From the NCBI RefSeq assembly GCF_022829635.1, contig NZ_JAKSYO010000106.1:1-64000 (forward strand): 64,000 nucleotides of DNA, written 5' to 3'. Source of the stretch: Methylobacterium sp. E-066 (GTDB lineage Bacteria; Pseudomonadota; Alphaproteobacteria; Rhizobiales; Beijerinckiaceae). Every line of letters starts with the position of its first letter. The stretch's first letter is position 1. The position numbers and the translations under genes are program-made. The notes under the pieces were generated by a model. The model was not told the DNA's origin, made no database searches, and saw only the letters and a program-made list of their open reading frames with translations. This document shows positions 1 through 10,877 of this stretch, in pieces.

Positions 1-164
1 CGGGTCCCCTCTCCCGTGCGGGAGAGGGACAGGGTGAGGGATGCGCGTTTTCCGGAAAGACCTGGTCCCTCACCCCAACCCTCTCCCGCACGGGAGAGGG
101 GGCGCGTGGCGGCTTTCGCAAGCCGAGGTGTGAACATCGTAACCCGCACGGGAGAGGGGACCCG
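1..164. repeat. Composite palindromic intergenic repeat
   Basis: Three copies of a short hairpin built on ctctcccgtgcgggagag and its variants lie in the first 164 bases. Bases 1-22 are the exact reverse complement of 143-164. The first two hairpins are flanked by inverted agggtgaggg / ccctcacccc arms, so the whole unit is nested. It has no convincing coding content. Such units are common between genes in Methylobacterium; the copy may continue beyond the left edge of the window. Bases 165-401 hold nothing recognisable. Confidence 0.75.
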
Positions 165-401
165 AGGCTCCTTCGGTCACGCCACGACCGTGGCTACGAT
201 CGAAATCTGGTCGCCGATCGGCTTCACGCCGTCGCGATGATGCAGGTGACGGAAAGCGTCCAGACCGAACGATCGGCCTGAAAATGGATGTGATGCAGGG
301 ATGCCGACAGAATTGGCTGCAAGCATGCGCCGAGCATGACTGATAGATCTCAGTCGCGGCGATCAGCAAAAGCGGGAAGACCTGTACTCCCTGAAGGAGC
401 T

Positions 402-478
402 TGGTCGGAGTGGCAGGATTTGAACCTGCGACCCCCACGTCCCGAACGTGGTGCGCTACCAGACTGCGCTACACTCCG
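402..478 (-). tRNA. tRNA-Pro (anticodon CGG)
   Basis: The minus strand folds as a complete cloverleaf: acceptor arm CGGAGTG pairing with CACTCCG, a D arm starting TAGCGCAG, an anticodon stem CCACG/CGTGG around the loop TTCGGGA (anticodon CGG), and a T arm with GGTTCAAATCC. The 3' CCA is encoded at 402-404 after an A discriminator. CGG reads the proline codon CCG, a frequent codon in this genome. Confidence 0.97.
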
Positions 479-560
479 AAGGCCGGCTTGCGTGTCCGCA
501 ACTGCCGGCAGCGGGCTTATAGCCGCGCCTTTCCCGGACCGCAAGGCCGGTTTTAGGCGA

Positions 561-1286
561 TCACTGCAGTCGGCTCGGCCAATCGCCCCGGAGATGCCGA
601 ACCGCGATCCCGGCCTCCGCGGATCGCACTGCGATCGTTGCCGCGTATCCCGCTCCGCAATCGATACCCGCGAGGGTCCACGCACCGCCCTCTGCCATAC
701 GCAGGAGACGCGGCGGCTCCGGCGGCACGCTGACGCTGAAGCGGTTGAGCGGCAGCGACAGGCCGGAGCCCAGCGCCTTCACCACCGCCTCCTTGCGCGT
801 CCAGAGACCGAAGAACGCGTGATCGATAGCGTTCGGCGACAACGCCGCCAGCGCAGCGGCCTCATCGGGCGCGAAATGCGCGCGGGCGATGCGCAGGGCG
901 TCCGTGATGGGCCGGATTTCCTCGACATCGACGCCGATGGCGGCGCCGCGTGCTAGACCGATGAGCGCGCGGCCGCCGGAATGGGACAGATTGAAATCGA
1001 GGGTCCCCCGCGCGGAGCCGGCGAGTTCGGGCTTGCCGCCGGCGCCGGCCTCCAGGCGGATCTCGGCAGGAGCGAGGCCCAAGGCCTCTCCGAGGATCAG
1101 CCGAAGCGCTGCATGGCTGGCCCGGTAGCGCATGCGGTCAACCGGACGCAGGAAGCGCGCGGCGCGGTCGCGCTCGGCGGCGTCGAGAACTGCCGCGCAG
1201 AGATCAAGCTGGTCCGGCGACAGGGCGAGATCGACGATCCAGATGTCGGCCGCGCTCACGCGACGCCTCGCGGCTTCTGGGCGCAC
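561..1286 (-). CDS. 4'-phosphopantetheinyl transferase, Sfp/AcpT type
   Basis: The protein (241 aa) transfers phosphopantetheine from CoA to a serine of carrier proteins. Three family signatures are visible: FNLSHSGG near 98-105, GVDVEEI at 118-124 (D120 and E122 are the expected Mg ligands) and WTRKEAVVK at 162-170. Length and motif spacing fit the Sfp-like rather than the short AcpS class. The start is GTG at 1286; a second GTG at 1259 would shorten it by nine residues. The divergent neighbour is an MFS permease of a group that includes siderophore importers, but no carrier-protein synthase lies in this window, so the substrate is unknown. Confidence 0.9.
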   Translation of the reverse strand: MRPEAARRRVSAADIWIVDLALSPDQLDLCAAVLDAAERDRAARFLRPVDRMRYRASHAALRLILGEALGLAPAEIRLEAGAGGKPELAGSARGTLDFNLSHSGGRALIGLARGAAIGVDVEEIRPITDALRIARAHFAPDEAAALAALSPNAIDHAFFGLWTRKEAVVKALGSGLSLPLNRFSVSVPPEPPRLLRMAEGGAWTLAGIDCGAGYAATIAVRSAEAGIAVRHLRGDWPSRLQ

Positions 1287-1374
1287 GACGTAGTCTGCTC
1301 GGGACGAGGCGGCACGGGCTTGGATCCGGTGACGGTGGGATGAGGAGCATCGTCGTGCGGCACCGGACCGGCAA

Positions 1375-2670
1375 GTGCATCCCGGCTTGAGCGCACAGTC
1401 GCGTGACGGATGGCTGCGAACCCCGAGTCTGGCCGGGCAGCGTGCCCGCTACGGCGTGTTCTTCGCGACCTACCTCTATCAGGGCCTGATCGCTGGATTC
1501 TCTCTGACCGCCCTGGCCAATCACCTCGCGGCGCGCGGCGTCCCGGCGACCGAGGTCGGGTTCCATTTCGCCCTGGCCGGGCTGCCCTGGACACTCCAGC
1601 CGATCCTTTGGGGACCGCTGGTTGATCGGTCCGGGAATCTGCGCATGGGCCGGCGGCGGCCCTTCGCGGTGGCGGCGATCCTCGGATGCCACGCGGCGGT
1701 CGCCCTGATGCTGCTGCTCGGTGCCGATCAGGTTGGCCTACTCGGCCTCGTCTTCCTGGTCCACAGTGTGTTCGCGTCCCTGCTCGACACCGCCTGCGAC
1801 CGGATGATCATGGATCACGTCCCGGCAGACGAACTCGGCCGGGTCAGCGCCTGCACGCGGGCCGGGTTCGTCGCCGGCACCAGCCTCAGCGCTGCGGTCT
1901 TCGGCTGGACGCTCGCCGCCTACGGGCTGGATGTCAGCCTCGCCGGGCTGCTCGCGGCCGGCATCCTGGCAAGCCTGCCGATGCTGCTGCTGCGCGAGGC
2001 GCCCGGTGACGCGCTGGTGGATTTTAGCAGGCGCGGCCCGGCGCCGCGGCGCATCCCGTTTCTGCGCTTCCTGCGCCGCCTCGGCCTCGCCCTGCGGCGG
2101 AAGCGGGCGCTGCAGCTGCTCGCCCTGTGCTTCGGCCTCGACGGCGCCCTCGGGCTGTTCGAGCTGCCCTTCTCGATCGACCTGCTCCAGAGCCGGGGAT
2201 GGGACCCGGCTGCGCTGTCGCGCCTTCAGGCCGGTCTGGCCCTGGTGAGCGGGACCGCGGGCGCCTTCGCGATCGGCGTCTGGTCGGACCGGGCCGGGCC
2301 GGTGCGGCCTCTGAAAATCCTGCTGCTGGCGAGCGCGTCGACCTTCGTGCTGGCGGGCATCCTGATCGCCGCCGGTCTGCTGGGGTCGGCGGCGCCGCTG
2401 ATCCTGGCGCTCACCAACGCGCTGCCGGGGCTGCTGATCGTCGCGCTGATGCCGGCTCTGCTGCAGGCCAGCCGCGGGCCCGCCGGCGCGGCGACGCAGT
2501 TCGAGGTCTACATGGCGGCGATGAATCTCGGCTCGGTCACCGGAACGATGCTGGCGGGCTGGCTCGCCCCGGTGATGCCGCTGGCCGTCCTCAGCGCCGT
2601 GGTCGCCGCGGTGTTCTTGGGGGCCTTCCTGTCGGTCGGCCGCGGCGATCTGCTCGCGCCCCGGCGCTGA
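1375..2670 (+). CDS. MFS permease (AmpG/RhtX-like)
   Basis: A 431-residue, very hydrophobic protein with about twelve predicted membrane helices. The N-terminal part (YLYQGLIAGFSLTALANH) and a loop resembling D-R-x-G-N-x-R-x-G-R-R-R-P after helix 2 are typical of the PAT/AmpG-like branch of the major facilitator superfamily, which includes muropeptide importers and the RhtX/FptX siderophore permeases. It starts with GTG at 1375 and is divergent from the phosphopantetheinyl transferase. A TTG at 1387 is an alternative start. Substrate specificity cannot be read from the sequence; siderophore or muropeptide uptake are both possible. Confidence 0.75.
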   Translation: MHPGLSAQSRDGWLRTPSLAGQRARYGVFFATYLYQGLIAGFSLTALANHLAARGVPATEVGFHFALAGLPWTLQPILWGPLVDRSGNLRMGRRRPFAVAAILGCHAAVALMLLLGADQVGLLGLVFLVHSVFASLLDTACDRMIMDHVPADELGRVSACTRAGFVAGTSLSAAVFGWTLAAYGLDVSLAGLLAAGILASLPMLLLREAPGDALVDFSRRGPAPRRIPFLRFLRRLGLALRRKRALQLLALCFGLDGALGLFELPFSIDLLQSRGWDPAALSRLQAGLALVSGTAGAFAIGVWSDRAGPVRPLKILLLASASTFVLAGILIAAGLLGSAAPLILALTNALPGLLIVALMPALLQASRGPAGAATQFEVYMAAMNLGSVTGTMLAGWLAPVMPLAVLSAVVAAVFLGAFLSVGRGDLLAPRR

Positions 2671-2725
2671 GGGACATGGGGATGCCGCGCCCCAACCGAC
2701 TCCCGCGCGGCCCGCGATGCGCTAG

Positions 2726-5164
<2,439 letters not shown>

Positions 5165-5234
5165 AGCGCGAGTCGTGGGGCTTTAGACCGCTTGGGAACA
5201 CCCCGAGAACGTTCCCCGGCATGGTCCACCCGCG

Positions 5235-6095
5235 ATGACGGTCCTGGCCCTCGACTTCGAGACGGCCAACGAGCGGCGTGACAGCGCCTGCGCGGTGGGT
5301 CTTGCCTGGATCGCGGACGGGCGGATCGTGCGGCGGGAAAGCCACCTGATCCGGCCGCCGGAGATGCGGTTCTCGCCGGGCAACATCCGGGTCCACGGCA
5401 TCCTGCCGGCCAACGTCGCCGATCAGCCGGACTTCGCCGGGGTGATGGCGCCATATCTCGGCGACCTGACCAGCGGTCTGATCCTGGCTCACAACGCCAG
5501 CTTCGATATCGGCGTGCTGCGGGCCGGCCTGGCCCGCGCCGGCCTGCCGGTGCCGGCGCTGTCCTATCTGTGCACCGTCCAGATCGCCCGCCGGGTGTTT
5601 CCCGCGCCGGAGGGATGCGGCCTCGGCAAGGTTGCCCGGCGCCTCGGCATCCGCTTTGAGCACCACGATGCCGGCGAGGATGCCTATGCCTGCGCGGCGA
5701 TCGCGCTGGCTGCCATGCGCGAGACCGAGACCCCGGACGTCCACGGCCTCGCCGCGGCGATCGGCGTGCCGGTCACCCGGGTTACGGGCGGTCCCTCCTT
5801 GCCCCGCCGGGCTCCGGGGGCGATCAGCAACCGCGCGATGGCCGCCTTTCCGACGGCCCCTTCGGCGCTGAGCTTTACGATCCGGGGTTCGACCGGCAAC
5901 CAATACAGCGTCTTGCTGGAAGAGCGTGCCGGCGGCCCGCAGTTGCGTTGCACCTGCACGGCCGGCCGCTACGGAATGCGCTGTCGCCACGTAAAGGCGC
6001 TGGAAGTCGGCGACATCACCGACCTGCTTTCCGACAACGCCAACGATGTCGAACTGCTCGCCCGCATGCTCGGCGCGAAGGTTTGCGTCGCCTGA
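5235..6095 (+). CDS. DEDDh 3'-5' exonuclease with C-terminal SWIM zinc motif
   Basis: Residues 1-165 form a DnaQ/epsilon-type exonuclease. ExoI is DFE at 7-9, ExoII is HNASFD with D91, and ExoIII is H144 followed by D149, so all four acidic ligands and the general-base histidine are present. After a linker, residues 239-252 read C-T-C, seven residues, then C-R-H, a clean CxC...CxH SWIM zinc-binding motif, with hydrophobic strands before it (YSVLLEE). SWIM motifs bind DNA or protein in SWI2/SNF2 enzymes, MuDR transposases and recombination factors. The fused protein is probably a nucleic-acid trimming enzyme with its own DNA- or partner-binding module. It lies 70 bases after ligA, suggesting repair. 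ATG 5235 is the start. Confidence 0.85.
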   Translation: MTVLALDFETANERRDSACAVGLAWIADGRIVRRESHLIRPPEMRFSPGNIRVHGILPANVADQPDFAGVMAPYLGDLTSGLILAHNASFDIGVLRAGLARAGLPVPALSYLCTVQIARRVFPAPEGCGLGKVARRLGIRFEHHDAGEDAYACAAIALAAMRETETPDVHGLAAAIGVPVTRVTGGPSLPRRAPGAISNRAMAAFPTAPSALSFTIRGSTGNQYSVLLEERAGGPQLRCTCTAGRYGMRCRHVKALEVGDITDLLSDNANDVELLARMLGAKVCVA

Positions 6096-6265
6096 CCCTG
6101 ATCAGGCTGCCTCCAGGCAAGACCGGAACGCAGCGACCGCACGCGCGATATCATGCGAGGCAATATGCGGTGCATGACCAGCCGCAGGCGCAGTGACCCG
6201 AGCCGTTCCCGAAGCGATCGAGAACGGCTCTCAAGCCCTGGTCTGATGTCCTTCCGCCAAAAAGA

Positions 6266-8473
6266 TCAGGCGGCGCGCTTCTGCTCCCCGTAGAAGGTCC
6301 CGCCCTGCTCGGCCATGGCCGCCAGGGTGTCGGGCACCCGGAAGCGGGGACCGTGCTTGGCCTCCAGGCCTCGGGCGAGCGCCACGAAGGAGGCCGCGCC
6401 CATGAAATCGATGTAGGACAGCGTGCCGCCGGTGAACGGCGCGAAGCCGAAGCCCAGGATCGAGCCGACATCGGCCTCCCGGGGATCGGTGACCACGCCC
6501 TCGCCGACGGTGCGGGCGGCTTCGAGCGCCTGGACCACCAGGAGCCGCTGCTTCAGCTCGTTGAAATCCACAGTCTCCGGGGCGAGCCGGTTGGGCTGCA
6601 GCTCCGCCAGGCCCGGCCAGAGGCGCTTGGGCGAGCCCTCCGGGTAATCGTAGAAGCCCTTGCGGTTCTTGCGCCCGAGCCGGCCCTGGCCTTCGACCAT
6701 AGCGGTGAGGATCGACTTCTGGGCCGGGTCGACCGCCCCCTCCCCGACCTGGGCCTCGGTGGCCTTGGCGATCTTGAGCACGAGGTCGAGGGCGACCTCG
6801 TCGTTGAGCGAGAGCGGCCCGACCGGCATGCCGGCCTGACGGCCCGCGCTCTCGATCATCGCGGGCGGCACGCCCTCGGCCAGCATCTTGTGACCTTCGA
6901 GGATGTAGGCGCCGACGCAGCGGTTGGCGAAGAAGCCACGGGCGTCGTTCACGACGATCGGAGTCTTCTTGATCAGCCGCACATAGTCGAGGGCGGTAGC
7001 GAGCGCCGCGTCGCCGGTGGCCTGACCCTTGATGATCTCGACCAGCATCATCTTCTCGACGGGCGAGAAGAAGTGGATGCCGACAAACCGATCCGGCCGC
7101 TGCGAATTCTTCGCCAGGCCGGTGATCGGCAGCGTCGAGGTGTTGGAGGCGAAGATCGTGTCGGGGCCGATCACCGCCTCGACCTTCTGGATCACCTCGG
7201 CCTTGACCCTGGGATCCTCGAACACCGCCTCGATCACGAGGTCGCAACCGCTGAGGGTGGCGTAGTCCGCCGTGGTGGTGATCCGGCCGAGCAGCGCGTC
7301 GCGATCGGCGGTCTTGGCGCGGCCCTTGTTGATCTGGCCGGTGATCAGCGTGTGGGCGTAGGCCTTGCCCTTCTCGGCGGCCTCGATCGACTGGTCGACC
7401 AGCACGACTTCGAGGCCGGCCTGCGCGGTGACGTAGGCGACGCCGGCGCCCATGAAGCCGGCGCCGATCACCCCGACCCGCCGCAAGTTGGTGGCCGGCA
7501 CGTCCTTCGGCCGGCGGGCGCCCTTGTTCAGCTCGCCCATGGAGATGAACAGCGTGCGGATCATCGCCGCCGCCTCCTTCGAGCGCAGGATATGCGCGAA
7601 GTACCGGCTCTCGACCCGCAGGGCGAGGTCCATGGGCAGCTGGAGGCCCTCGTAGACCGAGGCCAGGATCGCCTTGGCGGCCGGGTAATTGTCGTGGGTC
7701 TCGCGGCGGTAGATCGCGTTGGCCGGCGGCCAGATCATCATGCCGGCGGGCGAATAGACCTTGCCGGAGGGCGCCTTGAATTTTGGCACGTCCCAGGGGG
7801 CGACCGCGGAGCCGCCCTCGCGGATCCAGGCCTTGGCGCGCTCGACGATCTCGGCCTGCGGCGCCACCGCGTGGATCAGGCCCATGCCCTTGGCCATGGG
7901 CGCCCGGATCTGCTCGCCCTTGAACAGCATCTGGAGCGCGTCGCCGGTCTGCATCAGCCGGGCGACCCGCTGGGTGCCGCCGCCGCCCGGGAACAGCCCG
8001 ACCTTGATCTCCGGCAGCCCGACCCGCGTCTTCGCGTCATCCGACGCGACGCGGTGGTGGCAGGACAGGGCCAGCTCGAAGGCGCCGCCCAGGCACAGGC
8101 CCTGGATCGCCGCGGCGAACGGCTTGCCGCTGGTCTCCAACCGGCGGAACAGCAGCGACAGCCGGCGCGACGCCTCGAAGAAGTGGCGCATCGCCACCTC
8201 CTCGCCCTGCTCGGCTTTCAACTGCTCGTAGGCCCGGCGGTGAGCTTGCAGCATCGTGAGGTCGGCGCCCGCGGAAAAATTGTCCTTGCCGGTGGCGATC
8301 ACGCAACCCTTGATCGCAGCGTCCGAGGCGACCGTCTCGATGATCTGCTCCAGCTGATCCATCACCCCTTCGGTGATCACGTTCATCGAACGGCCCGGCA
8401 TGTCCCAGGTCGCCACCGCAACGCCGTCTAAATCGGTCTCGAAGCGGAAATTGTTTTGCGACTCCGTCATCAT
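6266..8473 (-). CDS. fadJ: Fatty-acid oxidation complex alpha subunit: enoyl-CoA hydratase / 3-hydroxyacyl-CoA dehydrogenase
   Basis: A 735-residue bifunctional beta-oxidation enzyme. The N-terminal crotonase half carries the oxyanion-hole segments (GADLTML and GLCLGGAFELAL). The second half begins with a Rossmann loop GVIGAGFMGAG near residue 333 and continues with the 3-hydroxyacyl-CoA dehydrogenase NAD and C-terminal domains (FSPVEKMMLVEII). It hydrates 2-enoyl-CoA and oxidises the 3-hydroxy product. A thiolase gene nearby on the same strand could finish the cycle. The start ATG at 8473 overlaps the stop of the upstream small gene as TGATG, implying translational coupling. FadB and FadJ cannot be told apart by eye; the symbol is a best guess. 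Confidence 0.92.
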   Translation of the reverse strand: MMTESQNNFRFETDLDGVAVATWDMPGRSMNVITEGVMDQLEQIIETVASDAAIKGCVIATGKDNFSAGADLTMLQAHRRAYEQLKAEQGEEVAMRHFFEASRRLSLLFRRLETSGKPFAAAIQGLCLGGAFELALSCHHRVASDDAKTRVGLPEIKVGLFPGGGGTQRVARLMQTGDALQMLFKGEQIRAPMAKGMGLIHAVAPQAEIVERAKAWIREGGSAVAPWDVPKFKAPSGKVYSPAGMMIWPPANAIYRRETHDNYPAAKAILASVYEGLQLPMDLALRVESRYFAHILRSKEAAAMIRTLFISMGELNKGARRPKDVPATNLRRVGVIGAGFMGAGVAYVTAQAGLEVVLVDQSIEAAEKGKAYAHTLITGQINKGRAKTADRDALLGRITTTADYATLSGCDLVIEAVFEDPRVKAEVIQKVEAVIGPDTIFASNTSTLPITGLAKNSQRPDRFVGIHFFSPVEKMMLVEIIKGQATGDAALATALDYVRLIKKTPIVVNDARGFFANRCVGAYILEGHKMLAEGVPPAMIESAGRQAGMPVGPLSLNDEVALDLVLKIAKATEAQVGEGAVDPAQKSILTAMVEGQGRLGRKNRKGFYDYPEGSPKRLWPGLAELQPNRLAPETVDFNELKQRLLVVQALEAARTVGEGVVTDPREADVGSILGFGFAPFTGGTLSYIDFMGAASFVALARGLEAKHGPRFRVPDTLAAMAEQGGTFYGEQKRAA

Positions 8474-8787
8474 CAGCCCTCCTCGCTAATTTCCTTCGCT
8501 AACTGCTCGGCGACAGCTTTCAGAATGGCCGATTCAAGCCATAGCGGGACTTCAAACCAAGCAGCCCGAGCAGATGATTGTGGAAATCCGAGCTTCCGAC
8601 CGGGTTGATCGCACCACCGCATGGCAATCCGGCGCCGATGACCCTCGCCATATGGCCTGACGACGGCCACTGCGAAGCCATGAGGTCCCGTGTCGGGATC
8701 ATCGTATTGGGTATGATAGACGATCTGCTCGAGATTACCGCCGCCGGTCACAAAAACGTCGCTTAGATCATCCTTTTGGATCGACAT
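8473..8787 (-). CDS. Hypothetical protein coupled to fadJ
   Basis: A 104-residue protein of unknown function starting with ATG at 8787 (MSIQKDDLSD). It has a hydrophilic middle rich in Y, D and R and a C-terminal amphipathic helix (LESAILKAVAEQLAKEI). No catalytic motif or signal peptide is visible. Its stop overlaps the fadJ start by one base. An upstream extension to 8868 is open but its residues look non-coding and it would overlap the next gene. Base composition is somewhat less GC-rich than the neighbours. Confidence 0.6.
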   Translation of the reverse strand: MSIQKDDLSDVFVTGGGNLEQIVYHTQYDDPDTGPHGFAVAVVRPYGEGHRRRIAMRWCDQPGRKLGFPQSSARAAWFEVPLWLESAILKAVAEQLAKEISEEG

Positions 8788-8839
8788 TGGCGGTTTTCCC
8801 GAACAAGATTGTCGCTTTAACCCAATAGCATGCTTCGAT

Positions 8840-9325
8840 TCATTTGGGCGGCGGAACCGGCGGCGCACCGGTCTTCGGGGCGTTGTCGGTGGCGGCGGCC
8901 ACCGCCAGCATGTTCAGGAGCTTGGTCACCGAGTTCTGCGAGATCGCCGTCACCGCCGAGTTCGGATCGGCGTTCATCGTCTGGAACTTGAGATAGGTCG
9001 GATCGGCATAGATCTCGTCGAGATGCTTCAGCTCGGCGAGCGTGAACTTCTGGGCGTATTCCTTCGACAGCCCCTCGATCATGATGCCGCGCTGCTTCTC
9101 GAACTCGTCGGTGAGTTCCTTTCGCACGGCCTCGGCGCGCGATTCCGGCATCGGCGCCACGGTCTTCTCCAGGGCGACGTTGAAGCCGGTCTGAAGGTTC
9201 TTGATCAGGGTCTTGTTCACGAGCGAGGTCGCCTCGGCGACGCGGTCCGACGCTTCGTCGGCGCGCGCAGCAAGCGGCAGGCTCATGGAGACGCCCAGGC
9301 AGAGCGTCGCGATCAGGCGGTTCAA
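8840..9325 (-). CDS. Secreted DUF2059-family protein
   Basis: A periplasmic protein of about 161 residues. A TTG at 9325, preceded by a GGGAG-like ribosome binding site, gives a clean signal peptide (n-region NRLIATL, cleavage after AARA). The ATG at 9373 would add a hydrophilic leader in front of the signal and is less likely. The mature part is helical and contains the pattern FTLAELKHLDEIYADPTYLKFQ, characteristic of DUF2059, a family of unknown role. The C-terminus is proline-rich. Confidence 0.75.
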   Translation of the reverse strand: MNRLIATLCLGVSMSLPLAARADEASDRVAEATSLVNKTLIKNLQTGFNVALEKTVAPMPESRAEAVRKELTDEFEKQRGIMIEGLSKEYAQKFTLAELKHLDEIYADPTYLKFQTMNADPNSAVTAISQNSVTKLLNMLAVAAATDNAPKTGAPPVPPPK

Positions 9326-9446
9326 GGGCTCGACTCCCAATTTGTTATCGTTCGGCCCGGATTCGCGCCGCACGTCATCCGCGCCTCTACCAGCGTTCCC
9401 GGGCTTTGGGGAGCGGCCCCCGCCGGCTCCCGCGCCGCAGGGCCGC

Positions 9447-10655
9447 TCAGACCCGCTCGATGATCGTGGCGGTGCCCATGCCGGCTCCGATGCAGAGGGT
9501 GACCAGGGCGCGCTCCTTGCCGGTGCGCTCCAGCTCGTCGAGCGCCGTTCCGAGGATCATCGCGCCGGTGGCGCCCAGCGGATGGCCGAGCGCGATCGCG
9601 CCGCCGGTGACGTTGACGATCTCGGGATCGAGATCGAACGCCTGGCAGAAGCGCAGGACGACGGCCGCGAAGGCCTCGTTCACCTCGAACAGGTCGATAT
9701 CGGACAGGCTCAGCCCCGACCGGGCCAGGACCTTGCGGGTGACGTCGACCGGGCCGGTGAGCATCAGGGCCGGGTCCGAGCCGATATTGGCGAACGCCCG
9801 GATCCGCGCCCGCGGCCGCAGCCCGGCGGCGTCGCCGGCCGCCTTCGAGCCGATCAGCACGGCAGCGGCGCCGTCAACGATGCCCGACGAGTTGCCGGCA
9901 TGGTGGACGTGGTTGACCGTCTCGACATCCGGATGCGCATCCGTCGCCACCGCGTCGAACCCGCCCATCTGTCCCATCTGGACGAAGGAGGCCTTCAGCG
10001 CGGCCAGCGACTGCATGTCGGTGCCCGGCCGCATATGCTCGTCGCGGTCGAGCAGCGTGATGCCGTTCACGTCGCGCACCGGCACCACCGAGCCGCCGAA
10101 CAGCCCGTCCGCCCAGGACTTGGCCGAGCGCGCCTGCGAGCGGACCGCGTAGGCGTCGCAATCGTCCCGCGAGAAGCCGTACTTGGTGGCGATCAGGTCG
10201 GCCGAGACGCCCTGCGGCATGAAATACGACTTGATGGCGATCGCCGGATCGACCGGCCACGCGCCCCCCGAGGCGCCGATGCCGATGCGGCTCATCGATT
10301 CGACGCCGCCGCCCACCGCCATCGCGTGCTGGCCGCTCATCACCTGCGCGGCAGCGAAATTCACGGCATCGAGGCCCGACGCGCAGAAGCGGTTGATCTG
10401 GATGCCCGGGACATGGTCGCCGTAATCCGAGACCAGGGCCGCGGCGCGGGCGATGTCGCCCCCCGCCTCGCCCACCGGGTCGACACAGCCGAGGATCACG
10501 TCGTCGACCAAAGCCGTGTCGAGGCCGGTGCGGTCCTTGAGCGCTCGCAGGGCCGTCTCGGCAAGGCGCAGGGCCGTCACCTCGTGCAGCGCGCCATCCG
10601 CCTTGCCACGGCCGCGCGGCGTGCGGACGTGATCGTAGATGAAGGCTTCGGGCAT
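9447..10655 (-). CDS. Acetyl-CoA C-acyltransferase (thiolase)
   Basis: A 402-residue thiolase that cleaves 3-ketoacyl-CoA or condenses acyl-CoA units. Nucleophilic C91 lies in NRFCASGLDAVN, and H358 in GGAIALGHPLGATGA and C388 in LCIGAGMGTA complete the catalytic set. ATG 10655 is preceded by GGGGAA and gives the standard N-terminus (EAFIYDHVRTPRG); an open frame upstream to 10838 is not thiolase-like. With the fadJ-like gene it can form a degradative set. FadA-type versus PhaA-type cannot be settled here; proximity to fadJ favours beta-oxidation. Confidence 0.92.
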   Translation of the reverse strand: MPEAFIYDHVRTPRGRGKADGALHEVTALRLAETALRALKDRTGLDTALVDDVILGCVDPVGEAGGDIARAAALVSDYGDHVPGIQINRFCASGLDAVNFAAAQVMSGQHAMAVGGGVESMSRIGIGASGGAWPVDPAIAIKSYFMPQGVSADLIATKYGFSRDDCDAYAVRSQARSAKSWADGLFGGSVVPVRDVNGITLLDRDEHMRPGTDMQSLAALKASFVQMGQMGGFDAVATDAHPDVETVNHVHHAGNSSGIVDGAAAVLIGSKAAGDAAGLRPRARIRAFANIGSDPALMLTGPVDVTRKVLARSGLSLSDIDLFEVNEAFAAVVLRFCQAFDLDPEIVNVTGGAIALGHPLGATGAMILGTALDELERTGKERALVTLCIGAGMGTATIIERV

Positions 10656-10797
10656 CGGCGTTCCCCAGCGTGTTCTTGCCTGTTGGCGACGCGGCCATAC
10701 CGGGCCGAGTCGCTGGGCGCCAGTCTGCCACGGCGCATGCGCCTCGCACCATCCCGGGCCGCGGTGAAACGTAGAGCTTCGAAGGGAGCTCGAAACA

Positions 10798-10834
10798 GAG
10801 CCGCGCCCGATCGGGGTTCGATCGGGCGCGGCTC
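10798..10834 (-). terminator. Perfect 15-bp stem-loop after dnaA
   Basis: Bases 10798-10812 pair perfectly with 10820-10834 around the loop ggggttc. It sits 44 bases beyond the dnaA stop and before the thiolase start. A weak T run (TGTTTCG) follows on the minus strand, so it may be an intrinsic terminator for dnaA or an mRNA-stabilising hairpin. Confidence 0.55.
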
Positions 10835-10877
10835 GCAATCTCGATGGCCGGTGGCGGCCTGTATCCCGGTCGGGACC

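Noticed and set aside
6353..8431. A 692-codon plus-strand frame opposite fadJ
   Set aside because: Antisense shadow; no family features.
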